Part shown: positions 1 through 7,392 of the stretch, one piece after another
Numbering within the stretch: the first letter of the stretch is position 1
Layout: each line of letters starts with the position of its first letter
Virus record (IMG/VR): IMGVR_UViG_3300032893_000226
Span: 1 to 29,376 of that record
DNA length: 29,376 bases
Direction: 5' to 3' (one strand)
DNA from: a virus
Translations under genes and position numbers: made by a program
The notes under the pieces: model-generated
The model's input: only the letters and a program-made list of their open reading frames with translations
Told to the model about the DNA's origin: nothing
The model's database searches: none

Positions 1-644
1 CTGCGCTGTCCACGAGACTGTAGTTGAGTCCCACCACACTTAGGACAGCGTTTCCCGTCTCCGCCAAGACCGACATGCGGATGTCTGTCCATCCATGGAC
101 GAAGTTTCAAATAGACTTTTTCGAGTAACACGACGTCTTGCTTGTTATATGCAATCATTTTAGCCCAAGCCTCGGGCTTATCTGCCATGACATCCAACCA
201 CAACTCGAAACCTTCTTGGATCTTGATCTTCCTACCAACTCCTAGGAGTTTACCTAAGTCGTCAAGCTTATGGCTGTTCAATGAAAATCGTTCTCTGCTG
301 ATCTGAAGAGTATCGATAGTCTTATATGGACTTGGAGGAGGAAGACCATGCTCGAGGAACTTAGCGCGACATTTCTTATTGTCGAACATGACAGCATTAT
401 GCGCTACGATGACATCAGCTTCATCAAATAATTTATGGACTTTCTTAACTAGGTCTTTATCAGACTTATGACCTTGCTTTGAAATACAGTATACCTCTTT
501 CTCACCTAGCCATTTATACGCGACACTCAGGAGTTGCCAGTTCTCTTTGATGTCTATGACGTTCTGTTCGTGCATCGAACCGGGCCAAGTGTATGAAATA
601 TTAGGAGAATTTTCGATATCGTATATAAGTATTTTTAGATTCAC
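1..644 (-). CDS. DEDDy-type 3'-5' exonuclease (RNase H-like), C-terminus outside window
   Basis: Predicted 3'-5' DNA exonuclease of the DEDD/DnaQ-like superfamily (RNase_H_2 or YprB-like). 214 codons are visible and the frame is still open at the window edge. Exo I is D9-I-E11 (YDIENSP), Exo II is AHNAVMFDNK with D88, and Exo III is YNKQD with Y166 and D170, giving the DEDDy set. After the nuclease domain, C200-P-K-C203 opens what looks like a zinc ribbon that is cut off. The GTG start is chosen because its GTGA overlaps the stop of the upstream endonuclease VII gene and an AAAGGAG ribosome site sits just before it. Last visible gene of the minus-strand replication operon. Likely role: processing DNA ends during phage replication or recombination. 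Family assignment is firm, exact substrate is not. Confidence 0.85.
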   Translation of the reverse strand, partial: MNLKILIYDIENSPNISYTWPGSMHEQNVIDIKENWQLLSVAYKWLGEKEVYCISKQGHKSDKDLVKKVHKLFDEADVIVAHNAVMFDNKKCRAKFLEHGLPPPSPYKTIDTLQISRERFSLNSHKLDDLGKLLGVGRKIKIQEGFELWLDVMADKPEAWAKMIAYNKQDVVLLEKVYLKLRPWMDRHPHVGLGGDGKRCPKCGGTQLQSRGQR

Positions 645-964
645 TGAGGCTCCTTTGAATCTGTCTCGAAGCGTATCATGTAATGATACAGCTTAGTAGC
701 AGTTTCTAAGTTATTTCTGCCGACTTTATATTTGTTGCACGCATAACAGAGTAGGCCTCGAACGCGCCCTGTCTTGTGATTATGATCAACGGCCAAGGCT
801 GTCTTAAAGTTCTCTTGATGCCGTTCGCAGATCCAGCAAGACTCTCGTTGCTCAGCAAAGAGCTGGGCATAGTCGTCTAAAGTAATACCGTAGGTCTTAC
901 GGAGATACTTGTCTCGGGCACACGTACCCTCTCGCCGCGTACGTTTCTTTCGTCGTGTTGACAT
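641..964 (-). CDS. Recombination endonuclease VII family (Holliday-junction resolvase)
   Basis: 107 aa HNH/His-Me nuclease of the T4 gp49 endonuclease VII family, which resolves branched DNA before packaging. C43-W-I-C46 and C73-Y-A-C76 form the four-Cys zinc site. The active-site strand is VDHNHKTGRVRG (D60-H61-N62-H63), followed by N77 after the last Cys pair, as in family members. The N-terminal LRKTYGITLDDY stretch is also typical. The first 12 residues are very basic. It overlaps the downstream exonuclease by four bases, so the two are probably translationally coupled. The start ATG lies in the first copy of a 15 bp tandem duplication (962-991). A stand-alone HNH homing endonuclease is less likely because the full endonuclease VII pattern is present. 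Confidence 0.9.
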   Translation of the reverse strand: MSTRRKKRTRREGTCARDKYLRKTYGITLDDYAQLFAEQRESCWICERHQENFKTALAVDHNHKTGRVRGLLCYACNKYKVGRNNLETATKLYHYMIRFETDSKEPQ

Positions 965-991
965 TTATGAGACTGCCATTTATGAGACTGT
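962..991. repeat. 15 bp tandem duplication between two genes
   Basis: CATTTATGAGACTGC is followed directly by CATTTATGAGACTGT (14 of 15 identical). On the minus strand the duplication carries the stop of the upstream virion-like gene (TAA, 982-980), a complete four-residue frame (ATG 979-977 to TAA 967-965, Met-Ala-Val-Ser) and the ATG of the endonuclease VII gene (964-962). It looks like a recent slippage event that copied the intergenic junction with its start codon. Confidence 0.85.
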
Positions 992-1729
992 GACAGTTTT
1001 CCAATCTGTGCCGTTGTAGACGCACAGGGCATGGAGAGTCAAATCATAGACAATGAGACCTTCTGCTGGACTCGAGATGGCGTTCTTTTCGTCAGTTGTC
1101 ATCGTAGGAAACAGAGCACCTTGTGTCGTAGAGCTGACTTGAAAAATAGCAGACGGCGATTGCGTAGAATAGCAATTTACACCGACACTGCCGCTACCAG
1201 TAAGAATAAGACTTTGAGATCCTGCAGCAGATATATAACTTAAGTCATAATTAGGATTTAATTGAAAATAAACATATGTACCGGTAAGGGTTGAAAAGCC
1301 AAATTGAGGGTCTTGATATAGATTTGCTCCTGCAAAAAATACAACGTCATCCGATCCACCTCCATTTATAGCATCGCCGGCTTGAATAAATCCTTTATAT
1401 TGACTGGCGTCTTTATTCGTATTCTGTACAGAATCTCCGAGATTAACGAAATTTGGAGTATACATACCCCCAGTTAGGACAGCCCAACTGCCGGATTGAA
1501 TTGCCAGCGATTCACTTCCTGAAGCTACAACAACTGCAGCACTGCCGGCGACAGTAAGACTGCCGGCTTGATGAAGCGTGTTGCTGTTGTACAAAAGAGC
1601 AGTGTTATTCAAAGCCCCGCCGCTACCGCCATTCCAAGTAGCCACGGCGTTGTTAGTAGACGACATCGGGCCAGTTACGCCGCCTGAAGTCTGGACAATG
1701 ATAGGAAGGTTCAAGTATCCGTTAGCCAT
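980..1729 (-). CDS. Virion-like protein, probable tail appendage or fibre
   Basis: 249 aa protein rich in Gly, Ser, Thr, Ala and Asn with beta-strand-like texture and low charge, as in phage fibre and baseplate appendages. Its C-terminus (about 205-247) has the pattern FPTMTTDEKNAI, then GLIVYDLTL, then YNGTDWKTV, which recurs at the ends of many phage tail and adhesin-like proteins. No catalytic motif is seen. The ATG follows GAGGGATTAA. It and the next gene sit between DNA polymerase and endonuclease VII, an odd place for structural genes. A receptor-binding or virion decoration role is inference; a secreted host-like surface protein is the main alternative. Confidence 0.55.
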   Translation of the reverse strand: MANGYLNLPIIVQTSGGVTGPMSSTNNAVATWNGGSGGALNNTALLYNSNTLHQAGSLTVAGSAAVVVASGSESLAIQSGSWAVLTGGMYTPNFVNLGDSVQNTNKDASQYKGFIQAGDAINGGGSDDVVFFAGANLYQDPQFGFSTLTGTYVYFQLNPNYDLSYISAAGSQSLILTGSGSVGVNCYSTQSPSAIFQVSSTTQGALFPTMTTDEKNAISSPAEGLIVYDLTLHALCVYNGTDWKTVTVS

Positions 1730-1737
1730 TTAATCCC

Positions 1738-2088
1738 TCAATCGATTACATTGATGCGTGCAGACAGTGTGCCGTTATTAGTTCCGCCGGAGTTGTCAGT
1801 CAACACAAGCTTGACCCAAGAGTAGCCAATCAGACCTACGTTATATGTAAAAGTTCCGGCTGAGGTTATCGCTACAGATGAATTTGGTAACTCATCAAAA
1901 TTCTGTGGCTGCGCAGATTGCGGTTGGGCAGAATCGCTGCTTGTCCAAAGTGCTGCTGAGAAAGAACAAACACTGCCAGTAAAAGCCAATTGAATTGAGT
2001 AAGTACCTGCATCCAATACAGCCTGCGGAGAAGATTGTGAATCGACGTTCAACGGTTGATTGGACACGATCTGTCGGTTATATCCCAC
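1738..2088 (-). CDS. Small beta-rich protein, possibly virion-associated
   Basis: 116 aa, no recognised family. The GTG start is preceded by GAGAGGAG, a strong ribosome site. The sequence alternates hydrophobic and small polar residues (GTYSIQLAFTG, GTFTYNVGLIG) as in small beta-sandwich proteins and contains a short internal repeat, SAQPQSAQPQ. It lies 8 bases before the tail-appendage-like gene and 3 bases after the polymerase gene. Pairing with that neighbour suggests a companion structural or chaperone-like role, but nothing in the sequence proves it. Confidence 0.5.
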   Translation of the reverse strand: MGYNRQIVSNQPLNVDSQSSPQAVLDAGTYSIQLAFTGSVCSFSAALWTSSDSAQPQSAQPQNFDELPNSSVAITSAGTFTYNVGLIGYSWVKLVLTDNSGGTNNGTLSARINVID

Positions 2089-2091
2089 TGA

Positions 2092-4056
2092 TTACTCCTC
2101 TCCAGTATTATACTTATCCTTTGGATGGAATGATAGCAAAGTCTTCACATCTGCTGTGACAGGGACAGTCAGAGGATAAACAGTTTCCATGACTTGTACT
2201 AACTGTTTCTTTGCCTCTATGTCCCAATGTTTTCGTGCGACTGTGAGATTGTCGTGGACTTGATTTGCAGGTAATCTGCCTAAGCGATACAAGGCAATCA
2301 TGGCCCGCTTAGTCATGCTTGCAGCCAGCCCTTGAATTGGCATATTGAAACCGGCTTTAGTTGCGTGATTATATGCCTTAGATTCATCTCTAGTACGAAG
2401 ATAGTACGGCTTTCTTCCATGGATTATGTCTGGAAGTCTTCGAATACGGCCAGTCTCGGATACGCAGATCCTGTGTTTTTGAAAGAACTTGAGTTGGTTA
2501 TCTAGATAACTACGGACTACTGGATATGTCTGAAACCACAGTTTGATAAACCGTTCGCACTCATCTAATGAAAACTCTCGGCCAGTGTCAGCTTTCAAAG
2601 ACTGTTGTAATCGGAATTCCTTACCGTCAAAGATAGTCAAGAAATTCGTCCTCTTACCTGCTTGTCTTTCTAGGTCATCTGCTTTCGTGATCTCTCGCCC
2701 GAATAGCGCAGAAGCTGTCTGTAAGTGGACGTCGCGATTATTGACGTAAGCATCGACCAAACTAGGATCCCTAGATAAATGCGCGGCGACGCGTAACTCG
2801 ATTTGAGAATAATCGGCGTCATCAAAGACTTCGTCGTCACAGTCAGGTATGAAAAACCTTTTAACGAGAGAATCTCGCTTAAGGTTCTGCATATTGGGAT
2901 TAGAGCACGCCAAGCGGCCAGTGCCTGTTGTCTGTCTGTATATCGGAAAGATCCTAGGTATGCCATCGACATATCGGATCTTTGAGACTATGCCTTTATT
3001 GTTATCTCCGGTATACGTCGTCAGTAACTTCAACTGAAGTTTATAGTCTACATACAACTCTAGACAAGTCCTTAGTCTTGAATCTTCAGGAAGAGCTTGC
3101 ACGATAGTCGACACTGCGTCTTTGTCAGTCCTGTACTTCCCTTTCTTAGTCTTCTGGACTAAGTCTAAAGACAACCCACAATGCTCGTATAACAGACTGC
3201 CTACGTGATTGTTGTTACTCCATTGGAATTTGCATTTGCCTTTGCCAGGCGCTCTAGTAGCTTTGGCTTTATCAGTCGACAACTTGCTGATTTCTTTTTC
3301 ATATAGCGAAGATTCGATTGCTGTGATTTTATTTACAAAGACTTTAGTCAAACGTCGCTCTATGAACTCCGCCCGAGCTTTGGCAGCGTCCCTGAGTTCT
3401 TCAATGGCTGACATGTTGACACGGATACCTCTGTACTCCATTTCGAAGAGGACTTTTTCTAGCGGCCTGGCCTCTTCGTAATAATAATCCAATGGAGACT
3501 TGGCAAGTCCTAGTTTGGACTTCAATACCGCGTCCATCTCTCGAAGCCGCTCCAGGAACTTAAAGTACAGCCGGGTCGTATTGTTGACGTCCTCACAACA
3601 GTAGTCTGCTATGATTTCAAGATGCGGTCTGGAGTTGTCTAGTAGATCCTTGGCGCACAGCCCGGCGACGGACTTGACATCCTGCTCTGTACAATATTGA
3701 TCCAATCTCCGTTTACGGTCTAATGACTCTTCTCCTAAGTACTTATCAGCTAGGAACTTGAGTCCTAAAGACATATCAGGATCGATGAGATTAGCTAAGA
3801 CCATCGTATCGTCAAACTCGCCTTGGATATCCAAACCGTTCTTACGGAGGAATTTGGCATCGAAAGCGTGTAAGTTATGCCCGATCTTTGCTATCTCAGG
3901 ATCTGCTAAATACTGTCGGATTATGACAGGAATGTCCCACGCGGGATAGTACTTTGCGTCCTGGTCTTCTATGGCAATCCCAACGCCGTGAAGTTGGTCG
4001 TCTATCCAATTGAGGCCAGTAGTTTCAACATCCACCGTTATGTGTTTTGGTTTCAT
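2092..4056 (-). CDS. Family A DNA polymerase with 3'-5' exonuclease domain
   Basis: 654 aa phage replicative polymerase, Pol I-like without a 5' nuclease domain. Proofreading domain: Exo I DVETTGL (D9, E11), Exo II IGHNLHAFDAKF (D66), Exo III Y152-CCE-D156. Polymerase domain: TGTGRLACSNPNMQNL (about 377-392), motif A DADYSQIELR (D415), motif B RQAGKRTNF (R464, K468, F472), then NMPIQGLAASMTKRAM (571-586) and motif C VHDN (600-603). Motif C is normally VHDE; here Glu is replaced by Asn. Motif B also departs from the usual NFGxxYG (NFLTIFDG). All other core residues are kept, so it is probably active. The start overlaps the helicase-like gene by ATGA. Confidence 0.95.
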   Translation of the reverse strand: MKPKHITVDVETTGLNWIDDQLHGVGIAIEDQDAKYYPAWDIPVIIRQYLADPEIAKIGHNLHAFDAKFLRKNGLDIQGEFDDTMVLANLIDPDMSLGLKFLADKYLGEESLDRKRRLDQYCTEQDVKSVAGLCAKDLLDNSRPHLEIIADYCCEDVNNTTRLYFKFLERLREMDAVLKSKLGLAKSPLDYYYEEARPLEKVLFEMEYRGIRVNMSAIEELRDAAKARAEFIERRLTKVFVNKITAIESSLYEKEISKLSTDKAKATRAPGKGKCKFQWSNNNHVGSLLYEHCGLSLDLVQKTKKGKYRTDKDAVSTIVQALPEDSRLRTCLELYVDYKLQLKLLTTYTGDNNKGIVSKIRYVDGIPRIFPIYRQTTGTGRLACSNPNMQNLKRDSLVKRFFIPDCDDEVFDDADYSQIELRVAAHLSRDPSLVDAYVNNRDVHLQTASALFGREITKADDLERQAGKRTNFLTIFDGKEFRLQQSLKADTGREFSLDECERFIKLWFQTYPVVRSYLDNQLKFFQKHRICVSETGRIRRLPDIIHGRKPYYLRTRDESKAYNHATKAGFNMPIQGLAASMTKRAMIALYRLGRLPANQVHDNLTVARKHWDIEAKKQLVQVMETVYPLTVPVTADVKTLLSFHPKDKYNTGEE

Positions 4057-4886
4057 GGAAGATCTCCACGAAACTCTTCTAGTAGGAACGTAAAACTCCT
4101 AGGATCATTGGTTTGACTGAAGACTTTCTGTAAGTCCACGGTCCCACCGCGCATACCGTCTCTATGCTTAGATACTTTGACTGTAAAGCTGTCCTCACCT
4201 TCATTCCACTTGATATCCAGGACAGTCTCTGGTTTGTAATCTAAGACATTACTGCCCTTTCCTCCGCCTACGCCTTGCTGACCGTAGGACACACGGTTTT
4301 TCTCACTGGTAATGAGGACTGTCAGCTTTCCGGCGTATTCGACTTTCAGCCGATCTAAGAAATAGACCCACTGTTCAAGTGACACACGCTGATCGTCAGC
4401 CAACCGATCCATTGCCTGAATCGAGTCGACGAATAGAATAAAAGGGCGCTTGTAGAGTTCCCAACATTCAGCAATCCTAGACATCAACATATCAGTACTA
4501 TCGACAGGTTCGGTATGAAGATGCAAGTCCATTTTAAAGACTTCGGCAGCCAGTGCGTCTCGTTGATTGTCTGACATTGTTCGAAGCTGAGTGTCTGATA
4601 CTCTGCCAGATTGACACAGCAGTCTTGAGATTACTCGGCCATCTCCATTTTCTTTGTCTATCATGATACACGGAGTGCCTTTACGAAGATTATAATGAAT
4701 GATCTGAAGTCCTAATGCTGATTTACAAGACGACGTCTCCCCTTGGATATTTACGAATCCGCCCAGTCCTTGTAGATAGTCATCTAAGTCCTTAATACCA
4801 GTCTTAAGTCCAGCGATCTTTCGCTTTACGAATTCCTGATAGGCCAGACGCTTAGATGAGACTCTTGTGTCTTTCAAGGCTTTCAT
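4053..4886 (-). CDS. DnaB/RecA-like replicative ATPase (helicase core)
   Basis: 277 aa RecA-fold ATPase resembling the C-terminal domain of DnaB-type helicases, without a primase or DnaB N-terminal domain. The P-loop is GETSSCKS (49-56), with Cys54 in place of the usual Gly before Lys55. A candidate catalytic Glu follows in DKEN (E79), and Walker B is ILFVDS (D154). The later ITSEKNR stretch resembles the sensor strand of DnaB/KaiC proteins. It lies directly upstream of the polymerase (ATGA overlap) and downstream of SSB-like and nuclease genes, so a replication helicase or a recombinase-type loader is the best reading. The Cys variant of the P-loop is unusual; the fold call is strong, helicase activity is inferred. 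Confidence 0.8.
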   Translation of the reverse strand: MKALKDTRVSSKRLAYQEFVKRKIAGLKTGIKDLDDYLQGLGGFVNIQGETSSCKSALGLQIIHYNLRKGTPCIMIDKENGDGRVISRLLCQSGRVSDTQLRTMSDNQRDALAAEVFKMDLHLHTEPVDSTDMLMSRIAECWELYKRPFILFVDSIQAMDRLADDQRVSLEQWVYFLDRLKVEYAGKLTVLITSEKNRVSYGQQGVGGGKGSNVLDYKPETVLDIKWNEGEDSFTVKVSKHRDGMRGGTVDLQKVFSQTNDPRSFTFLLEEFRGDLP

Positions 4887-4897
4887 GCAGTTCCTTA

Positions 4898-5152
4898 TTA
4901 CGTATCAAACAGTTTGGCTAGTTCATCTATGACGTGCTGCACGATCGTAGCGTAGTCCTCGTCTGTGTCATTTAAAAGAGACAATCCGTTCTTAAGGATC
5001 TTTTCTATGTCTCTATGAATCTGTGTCTGACTACCTTCGGCGGTACTTCGATCTTGTAGGACTTCAATCATCTCAGGGGAAAGTTTGAAAGTCCCCTCAG
5101 GGAAAGCGAAGACCCACCAGAAGTCTTTCTTAGGTTTACTTGCAGACATCAT
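4898..5152 (-). CDS. Small acidic hypothetical protein
   Basis: 84 aa, unrecognised. The N-terminus is Lys-rich (SKPKKDFWWVF), followed by a mostly helical, acidic part (DIEKIL, NDTDEDY, VIDELAKLFDT). Two start codons lie in tandem (ATGATG, 5152-5147). The upstream sequence is a T-run followed by AGG, so AGG is the only ribosome-site candidate and fits the second ATG (6-base spacing) better. It lies 11 bases before the helicase-like gene, so it may be an accessory to the replisome. No motif supports a function. Confidence 0.55.
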   Translation of the reverse strand: MMSASKPKKDFWWVFAFPEGTFKLSPEMIEVLQDRSTAEGSQTQIHRDIEKILKNGLSLLNDTDEDYATIVQHVIDELAKLFDT

Positions 5153-5293
5153 TGACCTAAAAAGAAAAGCTGCGGGCCGGGCTTGATACCGGCTTGCTGA
5201 AGCGTATTACCGCCAGCCCCAATCTTGTGCATCTAGTTCGGGCGTGTCCTTCCACGCCGCCGCAGCAAATGATTGCTTACAGAGCTGACTCAT
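5149..5293 (-). CDS. Two overlapping micro-ORFs, possibly one gene joined by +1 frameshift
   Basis: Frame one runs 5293-5207 (28 aa, with AAAAWKDTPELDAQDWGWR at its end). Frame two runs 5232-5149 (27 aa, KIGAGGNTLQQAG then GPQLFFLGQ). Frame two is in +1 relation to frame one, and its TGA overlaps the next gene's ATG in the ATGA manner that is the habit of this operon. Frame one begins inside the end of the SSB-like gene. A +1 shift at the CGG-TAA end of frame one would give a single 47 aa product. Both peptides look protein-like, but the same DNA can also fold into a branched RNA (separate entry), so the two readings compete. No ribosome site is convincing. Confidence 0.35.
5159..5266 (-). 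ncRNA. Candidate branched RNA with tRNA-like topology, ending in a U-tract
   Basis: On the minus strand a 98-nt segment (5266-5169) is closed by a perfect 7 bp stem, GCTGCGG with CCGCAGC. Inside are a 6 bp hairpin (GGCGTG/CACGCC, 5258-5241), a hairpin GCTG-GCG/CGC-CAGC (5217-5196) and a 5 bp hairpin GCCGG/CCGGC (5193-5176) that abuts the closing stem exactly as a T-stem abuts an acceptor stem. TTTTCTTTTT follows (5168-5159). The order resembles a long-variable-arm tRNA, but there is no paired anticodon arm and the T-loop is not canonical, so it is not called a tRNA. It may instead be a complex terminator, or chance pairing inside small coding frames. Confidence 0.35.
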
Positions 5294-5720
5294 CGAAGTC
5301 ATCAGAAGCTTCTTCAGACTCTAGCTGTTGATCGTTACCTTCTGCGTCGAAGTTAGCGTCCGAATCGACTTCCAGTGTGAACAAGAACGGAGCACGACGA
5401 CCCGGTTTCTTGCGACCGATGCCATCGAAAGTCACGCGAATCCTGGCACCTTTTTCGACGACCGCGAATTGGTCGTTGATATTAGTATATCCGGCATACG
5501 TGACTTTACGACCATCATCGAGCTTCAAGAGATGAGTCTTAATGCCGTTGTCCTTATTCGTAAACGTCATAAGATAATACCCAGTCAGTGCTTGGCCTTT
5601 CTTGAGTTGGATGACTGGAGTCTTAGTCTTAACGCCTTCAGGAAGCGGTTTGGGTTGATACTGTGCGACGATAGGTGAATCGTCAAAAGTTGACTGAGCT
5701 TTGACTTTAGTGAACGCCAT
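5277..5720 (-). CDS. Probable single-stranded DNA-binding protein
   Basis: 147 aa. The body (about 35-115) alternates short hydrophobic and basic strands (ALTGYYLMTF, THLLKLDDGRKVTYAGY, ARIRVTFDGIGRKKPGRRAPFLF), consistent with an OB-like barrel. The last 25 residues are strongly acidic and disordered, ending DDFDESAL, like the acidic tails that phage and bacterial SSBs use to recruit partners. It is encoded next to a PD-(D/E)XK nuclease and upstream of the helicase-like and polymerase genes. ATG preceded by AAAGGA. The assignment rests on length, tail and context rather than a diagnostic motif; another DNA-binding replication accessory is possible. Confidence 0.6.
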   Translation of the reverse strand: MAFTKVKAQSTFDDSPIVAQYQPKPLPEGVKTKTPVIQLKKGQALTGYYLMTFTNKDNGIKTHLLKLDDGRKVTYAGYTNINDQFAVVEKGARIRVTFDGIGRKKPGRRAPFLFTLEVDSDANFDAEGNDQQLESEEASDDFDESAL

Positions 5721-5721
5721 T

Positions 5722-6591
5722 TTATTTAGTCCTTTGTTTAGGTTTCTGATTATTGGTCTTCTCTACCAATGCCTTGTATTGTGCGCAAAAGGCCCTAGCA
5801 TCGCACCATCGACAGCCTTTAGTACTATCTCCTGGCCTAGTCTCTACAAACGCTCCTGGGACGCTCTGAGCGTGTATCTTAGCATCCTGGAGGTTGTCAT
5901 GGTTCTTCAAGGACCTTACGGCTCTTTTCTTGGGCATAACGGCCCATTTGTCTTTAGTAGCCCACCGTTCTTGATCAGTACATTCAGGTAACTCCGTCCT
6001 AGCCTGGCTATGTGCTTCGATTTTTTCTCGAATGTAGTCTTCGACTTCCGCGTCATCAAGAAGTTCTACGTCATAGACTTGACATTGAGCTTCCGGATAG
6101 TCTCTGTCTCCTACTTTACTGAGGAACCAGTCTCTAAAGAAAGCAACGATCTGCAGTGCACGGACTTTCATTCCGTGTTTGCGTAGAAGCCACGCATAAC
6201 AGTTCAATTGCCACACGTAGTCATCAGGTACACCATACGCCATCTTAGCCACGGGTAAGAGTTTGTAGTCTTGGACTAAGCCGTTTTCATAGACAGCATC
6301 TAGTTGTCCTGAGATCTTAACTCCGTTTAACTCGGCATAGAACCTTTTCTCAGCTAAGGCTGTCTTATTGGCCCTCTCGAGTCCTAAGTGCATCAATTGT
6401 CCTAAAAGACTCGGTATGGCATCTGATACGTCCTTAGTAATCTCTTCAGCATGCTGACGAATTAATTCAACCTGTCTAGCGGGTTTACCAAGCTGAGTAA
6501 TCGACAAATCAGCATCACCTTTTGAATAGCCGTCGTTCTTAACCATGTCAACAACAGGCTGCGGGAGATTATGTTTATTTGTCCATTTCAT
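5722..6591 (-). CDS. PD-(D/E)XK nuclease, Cas4/RecB-like
   Basis: 289 aa nuclease of the PD-(D/E)XK superfamily, phage exonuclease branch related to Cas4 and AddB. The catalytic core is GQLDAVYENG (D98), VQDYKLL (D108, K110) and the downstream QLNCY motif (Q128, Y132). Near the C-terminus C260-x2-C263-x5-C269, with C204 upstream, could hold an iron-sulfur cluster or zinc as in Cas4-like enzymes. The ATG overlaps the stop of the small membrane-protein gene (ATGA). Role in the phage: probably recombination-linked end resection or host DNA degradation beside the SSB-like protein. It is not part of a CRISPR locus; no array or cas1/cas2 is in the window. Confidence 0.85.
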   Translation of the reverse strand: MKWTNKHNLPQPVVDMVKNDGYSKGDADLSITQLGKPARQVELIRQHAEEITKDVSDAIPSLLGQLMHLGLERANKTALAEKRFYAELNGVKISGQLDAVYENGLVQDYKLLPVAKMAYGVPDDYVWQLNCYAWLLRKHGMKVRALQIVAFFRDWFLSKVGDRDYPEAQCQVYDVELLDDAEVEDYIREKIEAHSQARTELPECTDQERWATKDKWAVMPKKRAVRSLKNHDNLQDAKIHAQSVPGAFVETRPGDSTKGCRWCDARAFCAQYKALVEKTNNQKPKQRTK

Positions 6592-6722
6592 AACATCTGC
6601 ACGATTGCTGATAGCACTAAGACTACACCAAGTCCAATCCTGCCAAACAGGAGATAAGAGCCCGAGATTAGGAAAGTCAGGGTTATCAATACACGAAGGT
6701 TATGCGCAGTCTGAGGTTTCAT
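6588..6722 (-). CDS. 44-aa hydrophobic membrane protein
   Basis: A 44-codon gene between the HAD phosphatase and the nuclease. Its ATG (6722-6720) overlaps the phosphatase stop by one base (TAATG) and its TGA overlaps the nuclease start (ATGA), so both ends are locked into the operon. After a short polar N-terminus (MKPQTAHNLR) nearly everything is hydrophobic: VLITLTFLISGSYLLFG and IGLGVVLVLSAIVQML, i.e. two short membrane segments with a Gly-Arg turn. Function unknown. Many phages carry such small inner-membrane proteins for lysis control, superinfection exclusion or host interference. Confidence 0.75.
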   Translation of the reverse strand: MKPQTAHNLRVLITLTFLISGSYLLFGRIGLGVVLVLSAIVQML

Positions 6723-7198
6723 TAATAAGTCACCATCTTAAGAAACGTCCATTTGTTCCTGCGACATGCTTCTTCAACGCTGCCGTCTGGATCATCGTCA
6801 ATCATCAAGACGGTGTCAGAATGCTGGGCTGCTAGGACTTTAATCATCTTCTCTTTGAACTCTCCAGCGCGGGAAGTCTCGTCGTCTGGTCGCATCAGTA
6901 GAGTACCGCCCAGTCTGTGAGAAAGCAACCATTCTCTTGTGATGTCCCACATCTTTCGTCGACGGTTTGTTAGGTAAAAGACTTGTCCGGTTTTCTCAAG
7001 TCTTCGAACCAATGACAAAACACTGATAACAGGAGGAGCTTTGGCGACTATTGCAGGATTAGTAACGTAATTGACCCATGCATCATGCTCTGGCGTACCT
7101 GGCGTCGGTTCAGGACCGCCGGAGATCACTAGATCTTTCGTGTCGATCAGCGTACAGTCTAAGTCCACGAAGACCCAACGTTTGCCATAACGACTCAT
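6722..7198 (-). CDS. HAD-superfamily phosphatase (PNK 3'-phosphatase-like)
   Basis: 158 aa. HAD motif I is VFVDLDCTLID (nucleophile D12, D14), motif II is FYLTNRR (T77), a motif III Lys is in FKEKM, and motif IV is LMIDDDPDG (about 132-139). Length and the FYLTNRR/IDDDP layout match the phosphatase domain of phage polynucleotide kinase and related nucleotidases; no kinase P-loop is present. Likely it removes 3'-phosphates from nicked DNA or RNA, or acts on nucleotides, within the replication module. It could be considered as the GmhB step missing from the heptose cassette, but motif I lacks the GmhB-type sequence. It overlaps its neighbours on both sides (ATGA, TAATG). Confidence 0.75.
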   Translation of the reverse strand: MSRYGKRWVFVDLDCTLIDTKDLVISGGPEPTPGTPEHDAWVNYVTNPAIVAKAPPVISVLSLVRRLEKTGQVFYLTNRRRKMWDITREWLLSHRLGGTLLMRPDDETSRAGEFKEKMIKVLAAQHSDTVLMIDDDPDGSVEEACRRNKWTFLKMVTY

Positions 7199-7392
7199 GT
7201 GTCCTCCGCAATTGTAGCGAACATATCTACCGAAGGAAGTATAACTGTTGGTTTAGGGATCCATGGCCCAAGGACTTTTCCTTGGTTAACTATTCGTGCT
7301 ATGAAAAGATTGCGCCAGAACTCTCGACGATCGGCAGCAATATACTCTCGTTTCCCACGAGTCATCTTAGACCGGAATTGTTTACGGTTCAT
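7195..7392 (-). CDS. Small basic hypothetical protein
   Basis: 65 aa, unrecognised. The N-terminal half is rich in Arg and Lys (MNRKQFRSKMTRGKREY, ADRREFWRNL) and the C-terminal half is hydrophobic with several Pro. Its ATG lies inside the end of the 53-aa gene (11-base overlap) with AAAGGG upstream, and its TGA overlaps the phosphatase start by four bases. The basic N-terminus hints at nucleic-acid binding; nothing else can be said. Confidence 0.6.
   Translation of the reverse strand: MNRKQFRSKMTRGKREYIAADRREFWRNLFIARIVNQGKVLGPWIPKPTVILPSVDMFATIAEDT

Noticed and set aside
5169-5266. tRNA gene
   Set aside because: Acceptor-like and T-stem-like helices abut correctly, but there is no paired anticodon arm, the T-loop is 8 bases without TTC, and no discriminator/CCA follows.
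5722-6591. Cas4 as part of a CRISPR-Cas locus
   Set aside because: Cas4-like nucleases are common in phage replication modules; no cas1, cas2 or repeats are nearby.
6722-7198. HAD protein as the missing GmhB heptose-bisphosphate phosphatase
   Set aside because: Motif I (VDLDCTLID) and the overall pattern fit the polynucleotide 3'-phosphatase group better, and the gene belongs to the replication operon.
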